Shown: positions 54,414-62,796 of the stretch, one piece after another | How the letters are laid out: each line of letters begins with the position of its first letter | Numbering within the stretch: the stretch's first letter is position 1 | Assembly (NCBI RefSeq): GCF_002863565.1 | Contig: NZ_PGUW01000024.1 | Span: 62,001-126,000 of the forward strand | Origin: Bacillus sp. V5-8f | GTDB lineage: Bacteria > Bacillota > Bacilli > Bacillales > DSM-1321 | DNA length: 64,000 nt | Direction of reading: 5' to 3' | The notes under the pieces: model-generated | The model's input: the letters and a program-made list of their open reading frames with translations, nothing else | Database searches by the model: none | What the model was told of the DNA's origin: nothing | Made by a program: the position numbers and the translations under genes

Positions 54414-55807
54414 GCAAATTGTGGGGAGGCAGATTCACAAAATCCGCCGAAGAATGGGTAGATGAATTCGGAGCTTCGATTTCATTTGACCAGGAGCTCG
54501 TAAAGGAGGATATCCAGGGCAGCCTTGCTCATGTGAAAATGCTGAAGGCTTGTGGGATTCTTCCTGCAGATGATGCCGAAAAGATCATCGAAGGGCTCAA
54601 CACTCTGCAGGAAAAAGCAGAAAGTGGGGATTTGTCTTTCTCAGTTGAAATGGAGGATATCCATCTCAATCTTGAAAGCATGCTGATTTCAGAAATCGGA
54701 CCGGTCGGGGGAAAGCTTCATACCGGCCGCAGCCGGAATGACCAGGTTGCCACAGATATGCATTTATATTTGCGCAATCAGACTAAAGATGTCCTTGAAT
54801 TGATCATCAGTCTCCAACAGGCAATCCTGAAACAGGCTCAAGAACATATTGAGACACTTATTCCAGGATATACGCACCTGCAGCGGGCCCAACCGATTTC
54901 GTTTGCACACCATTTAATGGCATATTTTTGGATGCTTGAACGGGATAAACAGCGCTTTACGGAAAGCTTCAAGCGCATCAATATCTCGCCGCTTGGGGCA
55001 GGAGCGCTTGCAGGGACGACATTCCCGATTGACAGGGAATACTCCGCGGAGCTGCTCGGTTTTGACGGGATCTATGAAAACAGCCTTGATGCGGTGAGCG
55101 ATCGCGACTTTATATTGGAGTTTTTAAGCAATAGTTCCACTTTAATGATGCATTTGTCCCGTTTCAGCGAAGAAATCATCCTTTGGTCCAGCCAGGAGTT
55201 CCAATTCATTGAGCTTGATGATGCGTTTTCGACGGGAAGCAGCATCATGCCACAGAAGAAAAACCCTGATATGGCAGAATTAATCCGAGGGAAGACAGGT
55301 CGTGTCTACGGTAACCTGACCGGGATGCTGACCGTATTGAAGGGCCTGCCGTTAGCATATAACAAAGATATGCAAGAGGATAAAGAAGGTATGTTCGATA
55401 CTGTAAAAACAGTGATTGGGTCCCTGAAGATCTTCGAAGGAATGATCTCCACCATGAAGGTCAGAACGGAAGCGATGAAGAAGGCAACAAACTCTGATTT
55501 CTCCAATGCAACGGAGTTGGCGGATTATCTTGCTGCGAAGGGCATGCCATTTAGAGAAGCACACGAAGTGGTAGGGAAACTTGTCCTTTTCTGTGTGCAA
55601 CAAGGCTGTTATCTGGCGGACCTGACAATGGAGCAGTTTAAAGAAGCGTCCGGCCTTTTTGAGGAGGATATTTATAAAGCTCTGGATCCTTATGAGGCAG
55701 TGAAACGCCGGAACAGCGCAGGCGGCACTGGATTTGAACAGGTTAAGATAGCGATAGCAAAAGGAAAAAAACTGTTGGAAGAATATAAACAACCCGCTCT
55801 TCGATAG
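54410..55807 (+). CDS. argH: Argininosuccinate lyase
   Basis: Splits argininosuccinate into arginine and fumarate. Fumarase/aspartase superfamily signature [12 protein letters not shown] (about residue 280), the region [18 protein letters not shown], and [17 protein letters not shown] with the general acid histidine. 465 residues. GTG start inside the argG stop region. The terminator hairpin overlaps the final codons. Confidence 0.97.
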   Translation: MSKLWGGRFTKSAEEWVDEFGASISFDQELVKEDIQGSLAHVKMLKACGILPADDAEKIIEGLNTLQEKAESGDLSFSVEMEDIHLNLESMLISEIGPVGGKLHTGRSRNDQVATDMHLYLRNQTKDVLELIISLQQAILKQAQEHIETLIPGYTHLQRAQPISFAHHLMAYFWMLERDKQRFTESFKRINISPLGAGALAGTTFPIDREYSAELLGFDGIYENSLDAVSDRDFILEFLSNSSTLMMHLSRFSEEIILWSSQEFQFIELDDAFSTGSSIMPQKKNPDMAELIRGKTGRVYGNLTGMLTVLKGLPLAYNKDMQEDKEGMFDTVKTVIGSLKIFEGMISTMKVRTEAMKKATNSDFSNATELADYLAAKGMPFREAHEVVGKLVLFCVQQGCYLADLTMEQFKEASGLFEEDIYKALDPYEAVKRRNSAGGTGFEQVKIAIAKGKKLLEEYKQPALR

Positions 55808-55823
55808 ATGGAGCGGGTTGTTT
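55787..55823 (+). terminator. Terminator of argGH
   Basis: AAACAACCCGCTC / GAGCGGGTTGTTT stem that includes the last codons of argH; only a short T-run follows. Confidence 0.78.
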
Positions 55824-55916
55824 CTGTTAAAATTATACAATGTCTCTTTTCGGGTTAGTCGGCATAGTTGTATTAATTTTGCGAACGATAATAGAAAATA
55901 TAGAGGAGGAATTAAG

Positions 55917-56063
55917 GTGAAACAAACTGAGGAACCGAGAAAATTCGTATATGAATATGATGAAGAAGAATTAAAAGAAACTGTGAAGCAAATTACGGAT
56001 TCATATACAAGCGGAGAGGATCAGGGTCAAACATTTAAGACAAATACTGAATCTGATACATAA
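55917..56063 (+). CDS. Small acidic protein, 48 residues
   Basis: Starts with GTG (55917) behind GAGGAGGAATTAA, a strong ribosome binding site, and encodes a highly charged peptide, KQTEEPRKFVYEYDEEELKE then a Thr/Glu-rich tail, with no cysteine or membrane segment. The good site and position just after argH argue that it is real; a small gene (ytzD) occupies the same place in B. subtilis as I recall it, but I cannot show homology. Function unknown. Confidence 0.65.
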   Translation: MKQTEEPRKFVYEYDEEELKETVKQITDSYTSGEDQGQTFKTNTESDT

Positions 56064-56153
56064 CGGTGAAAAGATGAATTCGGTTTTGTCTCACAACTGT
56101 TAAAAGGCACCTGCTTGAAACCGGAAGCTGACTTTTCATGCAAGGCTGGCACT

Positions 56154-56225
56154 TATTTTTGGAAGTGTGTCCAAGCGTTGCTGGAATGAGCTAGTTATAT
56201 ATATTGGGAAGCGGACACTTCTTTG
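56154..56225. repeat. Inverted-repeat element in the 56.1-56.4 kb gap
   Basis: The 315-base gap between the small gene and the M24 peptidase has no supported ORF. GGAAGTGTGTCC (56160-56171) is complemented imperfectly by GGACACTTC (56213-56221); the flanks TTTTTG and CTTTGTAAAA extend the symmetry. It looks like a decayed hairpin element. Confidence 0.4.
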
Positions 56226-56346
56226 TAAAATAGGATGACGAAGTAGCAATACCGGATTATGCAACTAACTGTGTAGCGGGCGGATTGGCAGGAGGTTGGG
56301 CTATGATCCGCATTAGAGTGAAACATGCCTAATTGGAAGAACGAAA

Positions 56347-56367
56347 GGCAGCCGGAATTGAGCTGCC
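56347..56367 (-). terminator. Weak terminator of the M24 peptidase gene
   Basis: GGCAGC / GCTGCC stem with a 9-base loop; on the minus strand only a broken T-run follows. Confidence 0.5.
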
Positions 56368-56378
56368 GTTTCCTTCCT

Positions 56379-57473
56379 TTAGATGACTTGAAGTGCTTTA
56401 GGATAGGCCGTTAAAATCTCATAGCCTTCATCCGTGATCAAAATATCATCTTCAATCCGAACCCCAGCAACATCGGGTACGTAAATCCCCGGTTCGATTG
56501 TGAAAACCATCCCTGGCTCAAGGATCAGCGGATTGGTTTCGGTCAGGGAGGGATATTCGTGTACGCTAATTCCCAGCCCGTGGCCGAGCCGGTGAGGGAA
56601 ATACCCACCATATCCTTTTTCGGAAATGATTCTTCTAGCAGTCAGATCAATTTCTGAGCAGGCTGTGCCGGCTTTGCTTGCGGCAACAGCGGCTTGTTGC
56701 GCTTTTAACACTGTTTCATATATTTCACGCTGCTTGTCATTGATATCCCCGAAAGCTACAGTCCTAGTAATGTCCGAGCAATATCCCTCATAAATCACAC
56801 CTAAGTCAAATAATACCAAATCCCCGCGGCTGACTTTCGTCATTCCGGGTGTTCCGTGCGGAGAGGCGGCATTTTTTCCTGTCAGTACCATGGTAGAAAA
56901 AGACATTTCACTAACGCCGGCTTTTTTTAATTCATATTCAATGGCGGCTATGATCGCCATTTCTGTTTTTCCTTCGCTGATTTCATTGACGCCCACTTCG
57001 ATGGCATAATCAGCAAGGCGGCAAGCTTCCCGGATTTTCATTATTTCATCTTCTGTTTTCATCATACGAAGTTGGCGCATCTTTTCTTCAGCCGCGAAAA
57101 CCTCAGGAGAAGAGAATATTGCATTAACTTTTTCATATCGTTCGACGTTCATATGTTCCTTTTCAATGGCAACCCTTTTTATTGAAATGGAACGGTTAGC
57201 CACTGACTTTTTTACTTTTTCCCATGGGTCTTCGATATCTGTGTAACCGATTATTTCAGCATCCCATCCGGAATTCCTCGCATCTTCTTTTTCCATCTGC
57301 GGGCAAACCAGAAATGGTTCGGCATCAGGGAAAATAGCTAACGCAAGCAATCTTTCATGAGGATCGCTTAAAAATCCGCTCAGATAAAATACATTTTCTG
57401 GAGCAGTGATGAGAGCTGCATCGATCGTATTTTGGCGTATCCAATTTTGTAAGGCGACAATTCGTTGGTTCAA
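56379..57473 (-). CDS. M24 family Xaa-Pro peptidase
   Basis: Pita-bread metallopeptidase cutting Xaa-Pro dipeptides or N-terminal Xaa-Pro bonds. N-terminal creatinase-like domain (about 1-130), then the catalytic domain with all five dinuclear metal ligands in the usual places: Asp in VLFDLGV, Asp in CSDITRTV, His in HRLGHGLGISVHE, Glu in TIEPGIY and Glu in VRIEDDI. The TTG at 57473 (364 residues) is preferred because GGAGGGA precedes it by 5-6 bases; the ATG at 57488 has only a poor site. Single gene, divergent from ytkL. Confidence 0.88.
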   Translation of the reverse strand: MNQRIVALQNWIRQNTIDAALITAPENVFYLSGFLSDPHERLLALAIFPDAEPFLVCPQMEKEDARNSGWDAEIIGYTDIEDPWEKVKKSVANRSISIKRVAIEKEHMNVERYEKVNAIFSSPEVFAAEEKMRQLRMMKTEDEIMKIREACRLADYAIEVGVNEISEGKTEMAIIAAIEYELKKAGVSEMSFSTMVLTGKNAASPHGTPGMTKVSRGDLVLFDLGVIYEGYCSDITRTVAFGDINDKQREIYETVLKAQQAAVAASKAGTACSEIDLTARRIISEKGYGGYFPHRLGHGLGISVHEYPSLTETNPLILEPGMVFTIEPGIYVPDVAGVRIEDDILITDEGYEILTAYPKALQVI

Positions 57474-57651
57474 AAGGAGTCCCTCCATTTCTCATATGTT
57501 CATTTCACCTAATCAATAAGAAACCTATTTGTGAACCGTTAGATTTTTTGGAATTAGGGTAAAAAAGAATATGTTAGCATATTTTTGGAAAGTTTAGCCT
57601 GTATTATATATAATATAAAAAAGATGCGTATGCAATGAAAGGAGAATGAAC

Positions 57652-58335
57652 TTGAAAGTTTCGTATCACGGACATAGCGTAGTAAAAATCGAAACAAATG
57701 GAAAAACAATTTTAATTGACCCATTCATTACTGGAAATGGATTGACTGATTTGAAGGTAGAAGAAGTAAAGCCTGATGTCATCATTCTTACCCATGGCCA
57801 CGGCGACCACTTGGGGGACACGGTGGAACTTGCAAAAAAGAATGATTCACTAGTAATCGGTAATGCAGAGATTGCAGCATACATAGGGTTCCAGGGCGTA
57901 AAAAATATACATGCCATGCATATTGGCGGTTCTTATGAGTTTGATTTTGGCAAGGTGAAGCTGACCCCAGCTTTCCACGGAAGCGGGTTTGTTACTAACG
58001 ATAACCAAATCATATATTTAGGGATGCCAGCAGGAGTTTTATTCATGGCGGAAGGAAAGACGGTGTACCATGCAGGAGATACCGCCCTTTATTCAGACAT
58101 GAAACTGATCGGGGAAAGGCACCCAATTGATCTTGCCTTCTTGCCAATTGGCGATAACTTTACGATGGGCCCGGAAGATGCGGCGCTGGCGGCCAAGTTT
58201 CTGAACGCAAAACAAGTTGTTCCGATGCACTACAACACATTCCCGCCAATTAAACAGGATCCGCAGGCTTATGTGGACATGCTTGATGAGGGAGTTGGAA
58301 GAGTACTGCAAGCAGGGGAGTTTATTGAATTATAG
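57652..58335 (+). CDS. ytkL: YtkL, UPF0173 metal-dependent hydrolase
   Basis: A 227-residue metallo-beta-lactamase-fold protein. Metal motif [12 protein letters not shown] (about residue 47), then [33 protein letters not shown] and the C-terminal MHYNTFPPI. The family is widespread; its substrate is unknown. The TTG at 57652 is preferred over the ATG at 57646 since AAAGGAGA lies seven bases before it and it begins [11 protein letters not shown] as in orthologs. Strong terminator follows. Confidence 0.9.
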   Translation: MKVSYHGHSVVKIETNGKTILIDPFITGNGLTDLKVEEVKPDVIILTHGHGDHLGDTVELAKKNDSLVIGNAEIAAYIGFQGVKNIHAMHIGGSYEFDFGKVKLTPAFHGSGFVTNDNQIIYLGMPAGVLFMAEGKTVYHAGDTALYSDMKLIGERHPIDLAFLPIGDNFTMGPEDAALAAKFLNAKQVVPMHYNTFPPIKQDPQAYVDMLDEGVGRVLQAGEFIEL

Positions 58336-58363
58336 GAGAATGGGTTTCATCTGTTCATACAGC

Positions 58364-58397
58364 AAAAAACCAGGCTAAATTGCTAGCCTGGTTTTTT
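58364..58397 (+). terminator. Terminator of ytkL
   Basis: AACCAGGCTA / TAGCCTGGTT stem, 6-base loop, T6. Confidence 0.92.
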
Positions 58398-58490
58398 GTT
58401 GTGACGGCACGAGGGTCTCTGTGTCTTTTTTAGACTGCATAAGCATAAAATGTACCACGGGAAAATTGTTTGGGTGAGGGAGGGATTAAA

Positions 58491-58730
58491 ATGAAACAAA
58501 GGCTGTTGCTATGCCTGCTACTAATCGGCGTGATGCTGTATTATGCGGTTCCAAGGATTTCACCGACAGCAGAAGGAATGGAAGGCCTTTTTGCTTCAAG
58601 CTGGCTGCTCCTTACCATGTTTGCTGCTGCGGGCAATCTGACAGGAATGCTTTATGCCCCCAAAAAACGAAAGAAAGGGGTACAAAGGAAAGAGGAGCAA
58701 GTGCGCCAAAGAATACATTATTATCACTAG
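58491..58730 (+). CDS. Small membrane protein, 79 residues
   Basis: Starts MKQRLLLCLLLIGVMLYYAV at the ATG after GAGGGAGGGATT. Two hydrophobic segments (about 4-20 and 34-54) and a basic C-terminal tail (PKKRKKGVQRKEEQVRQR), so both ends are probably cytoplasmic. I do not recognise the family. It sits between ytkL and ytoI with a terminator before it and a promoter for ytoI after it. Confidence 0.7.
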   Translation: MKQRLLLCLLLIGVMLYYAVPRISPTAEGMEGLFASSWLLLTMFAAAGNLTGMLYAPKKRKKGVQRKEEQVRQRIHYYH

Positions 58731-58735
58731 GCACA

Positions 58736-58764
58736 TTGAATAGCACCCTCTTTCACTTTATAAT
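58736..58764 (+). promoter_or_regulatory. ytoI promoter
   Basis: TTGAAT, 17-base spacer, TATAAT. The first in-frame start is only 18 bases after the -10, so the transcript leader is very short. Confidence 0.72.
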
Positions 58765-58799
58765 GAAGAAAAAGGGAATGCGTGAAAAGGGTGAAGAGC

Positions 58800-60119
58800 T
58801 TGGCGACTAAGCATGAACAAATTTTGAAATATATAGATGGCCTGCCGGTTGGAGAAAAGATATCGGTACGGCAGATAGCAAAAGCGCTGACTGTAAGTGA
58901 GGGTACAGCATATCGGGCCATCAAGGATGCTGAAAATAAAGGCTATGTATCAACAATCGAAAGAGTCGGTACAATCAGGATTGAAAGGAAGAAGAAAGAA
59001 AATATTGAGAAGCTTACATTTGCTGAAGTTGTCAATATTGTTGACGGCCAAGTCCTGGGTGGGCGGGCAGGTCTTCACAAAACGCTAAATAAATTTGTAA
59101 TAGGCGCTATGAAGCTCGAAGCGATGATGCGTTATACCGGGCCAGGAAATTTATTGATCGTTGGAAACAGGGTTCAGGCACATGAACAGGCATTAAGAGC
59201 GGGAGCCGCCGTGTTGATCACAGGCGGTTTTGACACGGAAGACCAGGTGAAAAGGCTTGCTGACGAATTGCAAATGCCGGTGATTTCCAGTAGTTATGAC
59301 ACATTCACGGTTGCTACAATGATCAACCGTGCCATTTATGACCAGTTGATCAAGAAGGAAATCCTATTGGTTGAAGATATCCTGACTCCAATTCACGAGA
59401 CAACCTTCTTGCAGACAACAGACCCCATTTCCGTCTATCTTGAATATAATAAAGAGACACAGCACAGCCGATTCCCTGTAGTAGATGATAACATGAGGGT
59501 ACAGGGGATGGTCACTTCAAAGGATGTAATGGGGCAGGAAGAATCTGTTCTAATGGAGAAAGTAATGACAAAAAACCCGGTGACCGTAGGCGGCAAGACA
59601 AGTGTAGCCTCTTCGGCCCACATGATGGTTTGGGAGGGCATTGAGCTGCTTCCCGTTGTAAACGACAGCCATGTCCTGCAGGGAATCATCAGCAGGCAGG
59701 ATGTCTTGAAGGCGATGCAAATGAGCCAGAGGCAACCGCAGGTCGGGGAAACCATTGATGACATCATCACAGGGCATCTCTCGATGAGCGGGAGCAGGTC
59801 TAAGGGTGAGGAAATTTACCGGTACGAAGTTACACCGCAAATGACGAATTATCTCGGTACCATTTCTTATGGTGTGTTTACGACAATCGTGACGGAAGCG
59901 GCAAACAGGGTGTTGAGAAGCTATAAAAGGGGCGACCTTGTCGTAGAAAATACCACCATCTATTTTATCAAGCCTGTGCAGATTGACAGTATGCTTGAAA
60001 TTATTCCTAAAGTGCTGGAAGTCGGGCGGAAATTTGGAAAAGTGGATGTTGAAGTTTTCAATGAAGGAAAGCTCGTTGGAAAAGCGATGATGACTTGCCA
60101 GCTGTTAGATCGGTCTTAA
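58800..60119 (+). CDS. ytoI: YtoI, CBS/DRTGG/hotdog domain protein
   Basis: A 439-residue multidomain protein: N-terminal winged helix (SVRQIAKALTVSEGTAYRAI), DRTGG domain (about 70-180), a CBS pair (about 190-305) and a C-terminal hotdog domain (MTNYLGTISYGVFTTIVTEA). Such a mix suggests a nucleotide-sensing regulator, possibly of transcription, but no target is known. The TTG at 58800 is chosen because AAGGGTG lies seven bases upstream and B. subtilis YtoI, as I recall it, begins at the following ATKHEQI; GTGs at 58782 and 58791 are alternatives. Confidence 0.88.
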   Translation: MATKHEQILKYIDGLPVGEKISVRQIAKALTVSEGTAYRAIKDAENKGYVSTIERVGTIRIERKKKENIEKLTFAEVVNIVDGQVLGGRAGLHKTLNKFVIGAMKLEAMMRYTGPGNLLIVGNRVQAHEQALRAGAAVLITGGFDTEDQVKRLADELQMPVISSSYDTFTVATMINRAIYDQLIKKEILLVEDILTPIHETTFLQTTDPISVYLEYNKETQHSRFPVVDDNMRVQGMVTSKDVMGQEESVLMEKVMTKNPVTVGGKTSVASSAHMMVWEGIELLPVVNDSHVLQGIISRQDVLKAMQMSQRQPQVGETIDDIITGHLSMSGSRSKGEEIYRYEVTPQMTNYLGTISYGVFTTIVTEAANRVLRSYKRGDLVVENTTIYFIKPVQIDSMLEIIPKVLEVGRKFGKVDVEVFNEGKLVGKAMMTCQLLDRS

Positions 60120-60136
60120 TTTTAACATAAAAAACC

Positions 60137-60235
60137 CGCCGATTGGCGAGCCGTTCTATAAGCGAAAGCAAAGGTGCAGTTAGATCTGTAGGATTGTTGT
60201 CACAAATGAGTTGCCGCACAGTGAAGCATAGTTAT
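60137..60235 (+). repeat. Dispersed intergenic repeat, copy at 60.1 kb
   Basis: Begins with the hairpin CGCCGATTGGCGAG (60137-60150), then AAGCGAAAGCAAAGGTGCAG, TTAGATCTGTAGGA, TGTTGTCACA and TTGCCGCACAG. The same order of landmarks is seen, worn, near 46.6 kb; the hairpin and TGTTGTCACA are shared with 52.6 kb. It follows ytoI and may double as its terminator. Confidence 0.45.
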
Positions 60236-60293
60236 GTTCTATTTTAAAATTTATGGCAGAGAATTTTTATATTTTCTTAGCTGCCAAAGCTGT

Positions 60294-60338
60294 AGGATAA
60301 TCAGCAGGAAAATTCTCCCCTGCCTGGTTATCCTTTTA
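60294..60338. terminator. Hairpin between ytoI and ytpI
   Basis: AGGATAA / TTATCCT with an inner GCAGG / CCTGC pairing. On the plus strand TTTT follows, so it could terminate transcription from ytoI; it may also cap the ytpI mRNA. Confidence 0.5.
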
Positions 60339-60647
60339 TTAAGAACCTTTGGACACTTGTTCCGCTTCTTCAATAGCCATGGGCAGATAAAACTTGTAAG
60401 CTTTAAATCCACCAAACATGCTTAGAACTCCAATCAGCAGGAAAATAGCAGCAACAATATAAGTCGTTTTTGTTTGGTAAAGAAAAAGCTGATTTGACCC
60501 AAACAGGGCAACAAAAAATCCGAGAGCAATCTGTGATTTAGCTGATAGCCATTTTTTCTCCATCGGAAGATGTGTCCGAAAGTATTTAACCTTATAAAAG
60601 ATATAAAACATGAAGGAAATGACAATCAAAACCGCTAATAGTAACAT
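60339..60647 (-). CDS. ytpI: YtpI family membrane protein
   Basis: A 102-residue protein with three hydrophobic segments (about 1-17, 38-55, 62-79) matching the YtpI-like family, found in Bacillaceae. MEKKWLSAKSQIALGFFVAL in the middle is characteristic. Function is not known. It lies on the minus strand between ytoI and nrnA, the same location as in B. subtilis. Confidence 0.85.
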   Translation of the reverse strand: MLLLAVLIVISFMFYIFYKVKYFRTHLPMEKKWLSAKSQIALGFFVALFGSNQLFLYQTKTTYIVAAIFLLIGVLSMFGGFKAYKFYLPMAIEEAEQVSKGS

Positions 60648-60792
60648 GATGGTTAGCCTCCAGTTTGCAAATCATTCCATTCCATTTTACCGGGAAACCC
60701 GGAACAATGCCACCATTAATAAGACAACCCTTTCCAATCCTTTCTTTTTTTGCTTAAATAGATTTATATGTTAGGCAAGTGAAGGAGATAAA

Positions 60793-61731
60793 ATGATGAA
60801 AGCAGAAATATTACAAGAAATAAAGCGCTACGAAACGATTATTATCCACCGCCACATTCGCCCTGATCCAGATGCATACGGATCTCAGTGTGGCTTGGGA
60901 GAAATCCTAAGAACTTCTTTCCCAGAAAAGAATATTTACCTCGTAGGGAAAGAGGAAGAATCGCTGAACTTTATGAAAAGGCTCGACACAATTTCTGACG
61001 AAATCTATAAGGGTGCACTTGTTATCGTATGTGATACGGCCAATCAAGCCCGCATATGTGACCAGCGATACAACCTGGGAGAAAAGCTCATTAAGATTGA
61101 CCACCACCCAAATGATGATAAATATGGCGACCTCATATGGGTCGATGAGGACGCAAGCTCAGTGAGCGAGATGATATATGAATTTTACCTGTTTGGAAAA
61201 GATAAGGGCTTGAAAATAAGCGATGAAGCGGCCAGGCTATTATTCGCGGGGATTGTCGGGGATACCGGTCGGTTTCTGTATGCCAGCACGACAGAAAAAA
61301 CGTTCAGCTATGCCGGCGAATTGATTCATTATAATTTCTCACGCCCAGAATTGTTCAATGATATGTATGACGTTAGTGAAAACCTGGTCCGCTTAAATGG
61401 ATATGTTTTGCAAAAATTTGAAATCCTGAAAAACGGCACCGCTAAGATGGTGATCACCAAGGACCTGTTACAAGAATTTAATACCAGCGTCTCAGAAGCT
61501 TCATTGCTGGTCAGCTCTCTAGGTTCGATGAAAGGGGTCAAGGCGTGGGCTTTTTTCATTGAAGAGGACAAAGAAATCAGGGTTCGTCTCCGTTCCAAAG
61601 GCCCAGTTATCAATGGAATTGCACGAAAGTATAACGGCGGGGGGCACCCTTTAGCTGCAGGTGCATCCATTCATTCTTGGGATAAGGTGGACGACGTAAT
61701 GAAAGACTTAGAGGAATTGTGCGGTAAGTAA
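60793..61731 (+). CDS. nrnA: Oligoribonuclease / pAp phosphatase NrnA
   Basis: A 312-residue DHH/DHHA1 protein that degrades very short RNAs (nanoRNA) and hydrolyses 3'-phosphoadenosine 5'-phosphate. Motifs: IIHRHIRPDPDAYGSQ (I), VCDTANQAR (II), the DHH motif in KIDHHPNDD (III), and GDTGRFLYAST (IV). The C-terminal DHHA1 substrate motif is NGGGHPLAAGAS. GAAGGAGAT precedes the ATG (60793, or 60796). The neighbourhood ytpI-nrnA-ytrIH-dnaE is conserved in Bacillus. Confidence 0.95.
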   Translation: MMKAEILQEIKRYETIIIHRHIRPDPDAYGSQCGLGEILRTSFPEKNIYLVGKEEESLNFMKRLDTISDEIYKGALVIVCDTANQARICDQRYNLGEKLIKIDHHPNDDKYGDLIWVDEDASSVSEMIYEFYLFGKDKGLKISDEAARLLFAGIVGDTGRFLYASTTEKTFSYAGELIHYNFSRPELFNDMYDVSENLVRLNGYVLQKFEILKNGTAKMVITKDLLQEFNTSVSEASLLVSSLGSMKGVKAWAFFIEEDKEIRVRLRSKGPVINGIARKYNGGGHPLAAGASIHSWDKVDDVMKDLEELCGK

Positions 61732-61740
61732 GAGGCGACT

Positions 61741-61770
61741 CAGGCTGACTCCCCTGTTTTGGTCAGCCTG
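61741..61770. terminator. Terminator between nrnA and ytrI
   Basis: CAGGCTGAC / GTCAGCCTG stem with a 12-base loop between the convergent genes; short T-run on the plus side. Confidence 0.75.
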
Positions 61771-61786
61771 GGTTTACTTTGGGATT

Positions 61787-62287
61787 TTAGAGGCGTACAA
61801 GACGAACTTCTATTTTCATGTTTGTATAAAAAAATATCTCAGCGACATCCAATCTGTAGCGCCGTTTATTAATATCAAGGATTTTGTTTTCGATCGCTTT
61901 TTTTAGTAAAGATCTTCCTTTATAGATGGTTTCTACGTCTTTGGTAATCAGTGAAGCCAAATCAGCCCGGATGGCATCCTCTGCTTCTGCTATACTTAAA
62001 TGATCCATATGAAAAGTTCTGCCATTTGAAATGGAGATTTGGACGTCCTGGATTTTCAGCTTTTTTTCTGTTTCTTCATTTAACCGTTCAAAATCCTCTT
62101 CCCAGATATCATTTTTATCACTCAGATTTTTAATTAACTTTTGTTGTTCGTTAATCTTTTGGATTTGTTTTTCCTGCATAACTCCGTACATGAATAAGAA
62201 AACGAACCAGCTGATTACCGCACCAATAACTACCCCGGAAAAAAAACGCAACCATGTGCGGACATGATGATATTGCGGTACCCTCAT
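61787..62287 (-). CDS. ytrI: Sporulation membrane protein YtrI
   Basis: A 166-residue protein with one N-terminal membrane helix (about 12-36) and a following coiled-coil segment (EKQIQKINEQQKLIKNLSDK), then a small alpha/beta domain. In B. subtilis ytrH-ytrI is a sigma-E operon needed for efficient sporulation. The start codon overlaps the ytrH stop (ATGA), so translation is coupled. Convergent with nrnA. Confidence 0.9.
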   Translation of the reverse strand: MRVPQYHHVRTWLRFFSGVVIGAVISWFVFLFMYGVMQEKQIQKINEQQKLIKNLSDKNDIWEEDFERLNEETEKKLKIQDVQISISNGRTFHMDHLSIAEAEDAIRADLASLITKDVETIYKGRSLLKKAIENKILDINKRRYRLDVAEIFFYTNMKIEVRLVRL

Positions 62288-62619
62288 GGCGATATATAAT
62301 CCTGCGTCAGCCAGTTTATCAACTGTGCCCCTGTTTGTGCCCCTCCCATCGCGGAGAGGATCATCAGGAACTGCTTTACAATGTCCTTTGTTTCCCCATT
62401 AAAAAACCCGCGTTCGAAAGAATAGACGGTATCAAAAGTACCGCCGATTGCCGCTATTATCGCCCAGATTCGTAATGAGTCCGACAACCTGAAGATTGCT
62501 GTGAGCGGCGCCTGCCCGGTAAAAAACGCAGCCAGTCCTCCCATTAAAGAGCCGCCTAGCAACAATCCAAGCGATGTGAAATAGCTGTTAATAAAAGCAG
62601 GAAAGAAAGCTTCATTCAT
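62284..62619 (-). CDS. ytrH: Sporulation protein YtrH
   Basis: A 111-residue hydrophobic protein with about three membrane helices; FFPAFINSYFTSLGLLLGGS begins the conserved part and GGAQTGAQLINWLTQDYISP ends it. The ATG at 62619 (MNEAFF) is chosen because AAGAGGATG lies upstream at proper spacing; ATGs three and 21 codons upstream are alternatives. First gene of the ytrHI pair, preceded by a sigma-E-like promoter. Confidence 0.9.
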   Translation of the reverse strand: MNEAFFPAFINSYFTSLGLLLGGSLMGGLAAFFTGQAPLTAIFRLSDSLRIWAIIAAIGGTFDTVYSFERGFFNGETKDIVKQFLMILSAMGGAQTGAQLINWLTQDYISP

Positions 62620-62659
62620 CCTGATCATCCTCTTGTTTAAAAATATTAGCCTATAATTA

Positions 62660-62688
62660 TATATATGGACAAACTTCGTCACATATGA
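62660..62688 (-). promoter_or_regulatory. Sigma-E promoter of ytrHI
   Basis: On the minus strand TCATATG (62682-62688), 14-base spacer, CATATATA (62660-62667), against sigma-E KMATATT-N13/15-CATACAMT. Fits the known sigma-E control of ytrHI. Confidence 0.6.
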
Positions 62689-62753
62689 ATTTTCCGCTTT
62701 ACACAGAAATGATGCAAAAAGAGAACATATTTTCTTTTTTTGCGGTTAAGTCC

Positions 62754-62759
62754 TATAAT
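62754..62759 (+). promoter_or_regulatory. Possible dnaE promoter -10 element
   Basis: TATAAT 37 bases before the dnaE start; no good -35 at the right distance (TTGCGG is too close). Confidence 0.4.
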
Positions 62760-62796
62760 AAAACAAAAGAAAGCCTTATAAGGGTGGGAGAAAAAA

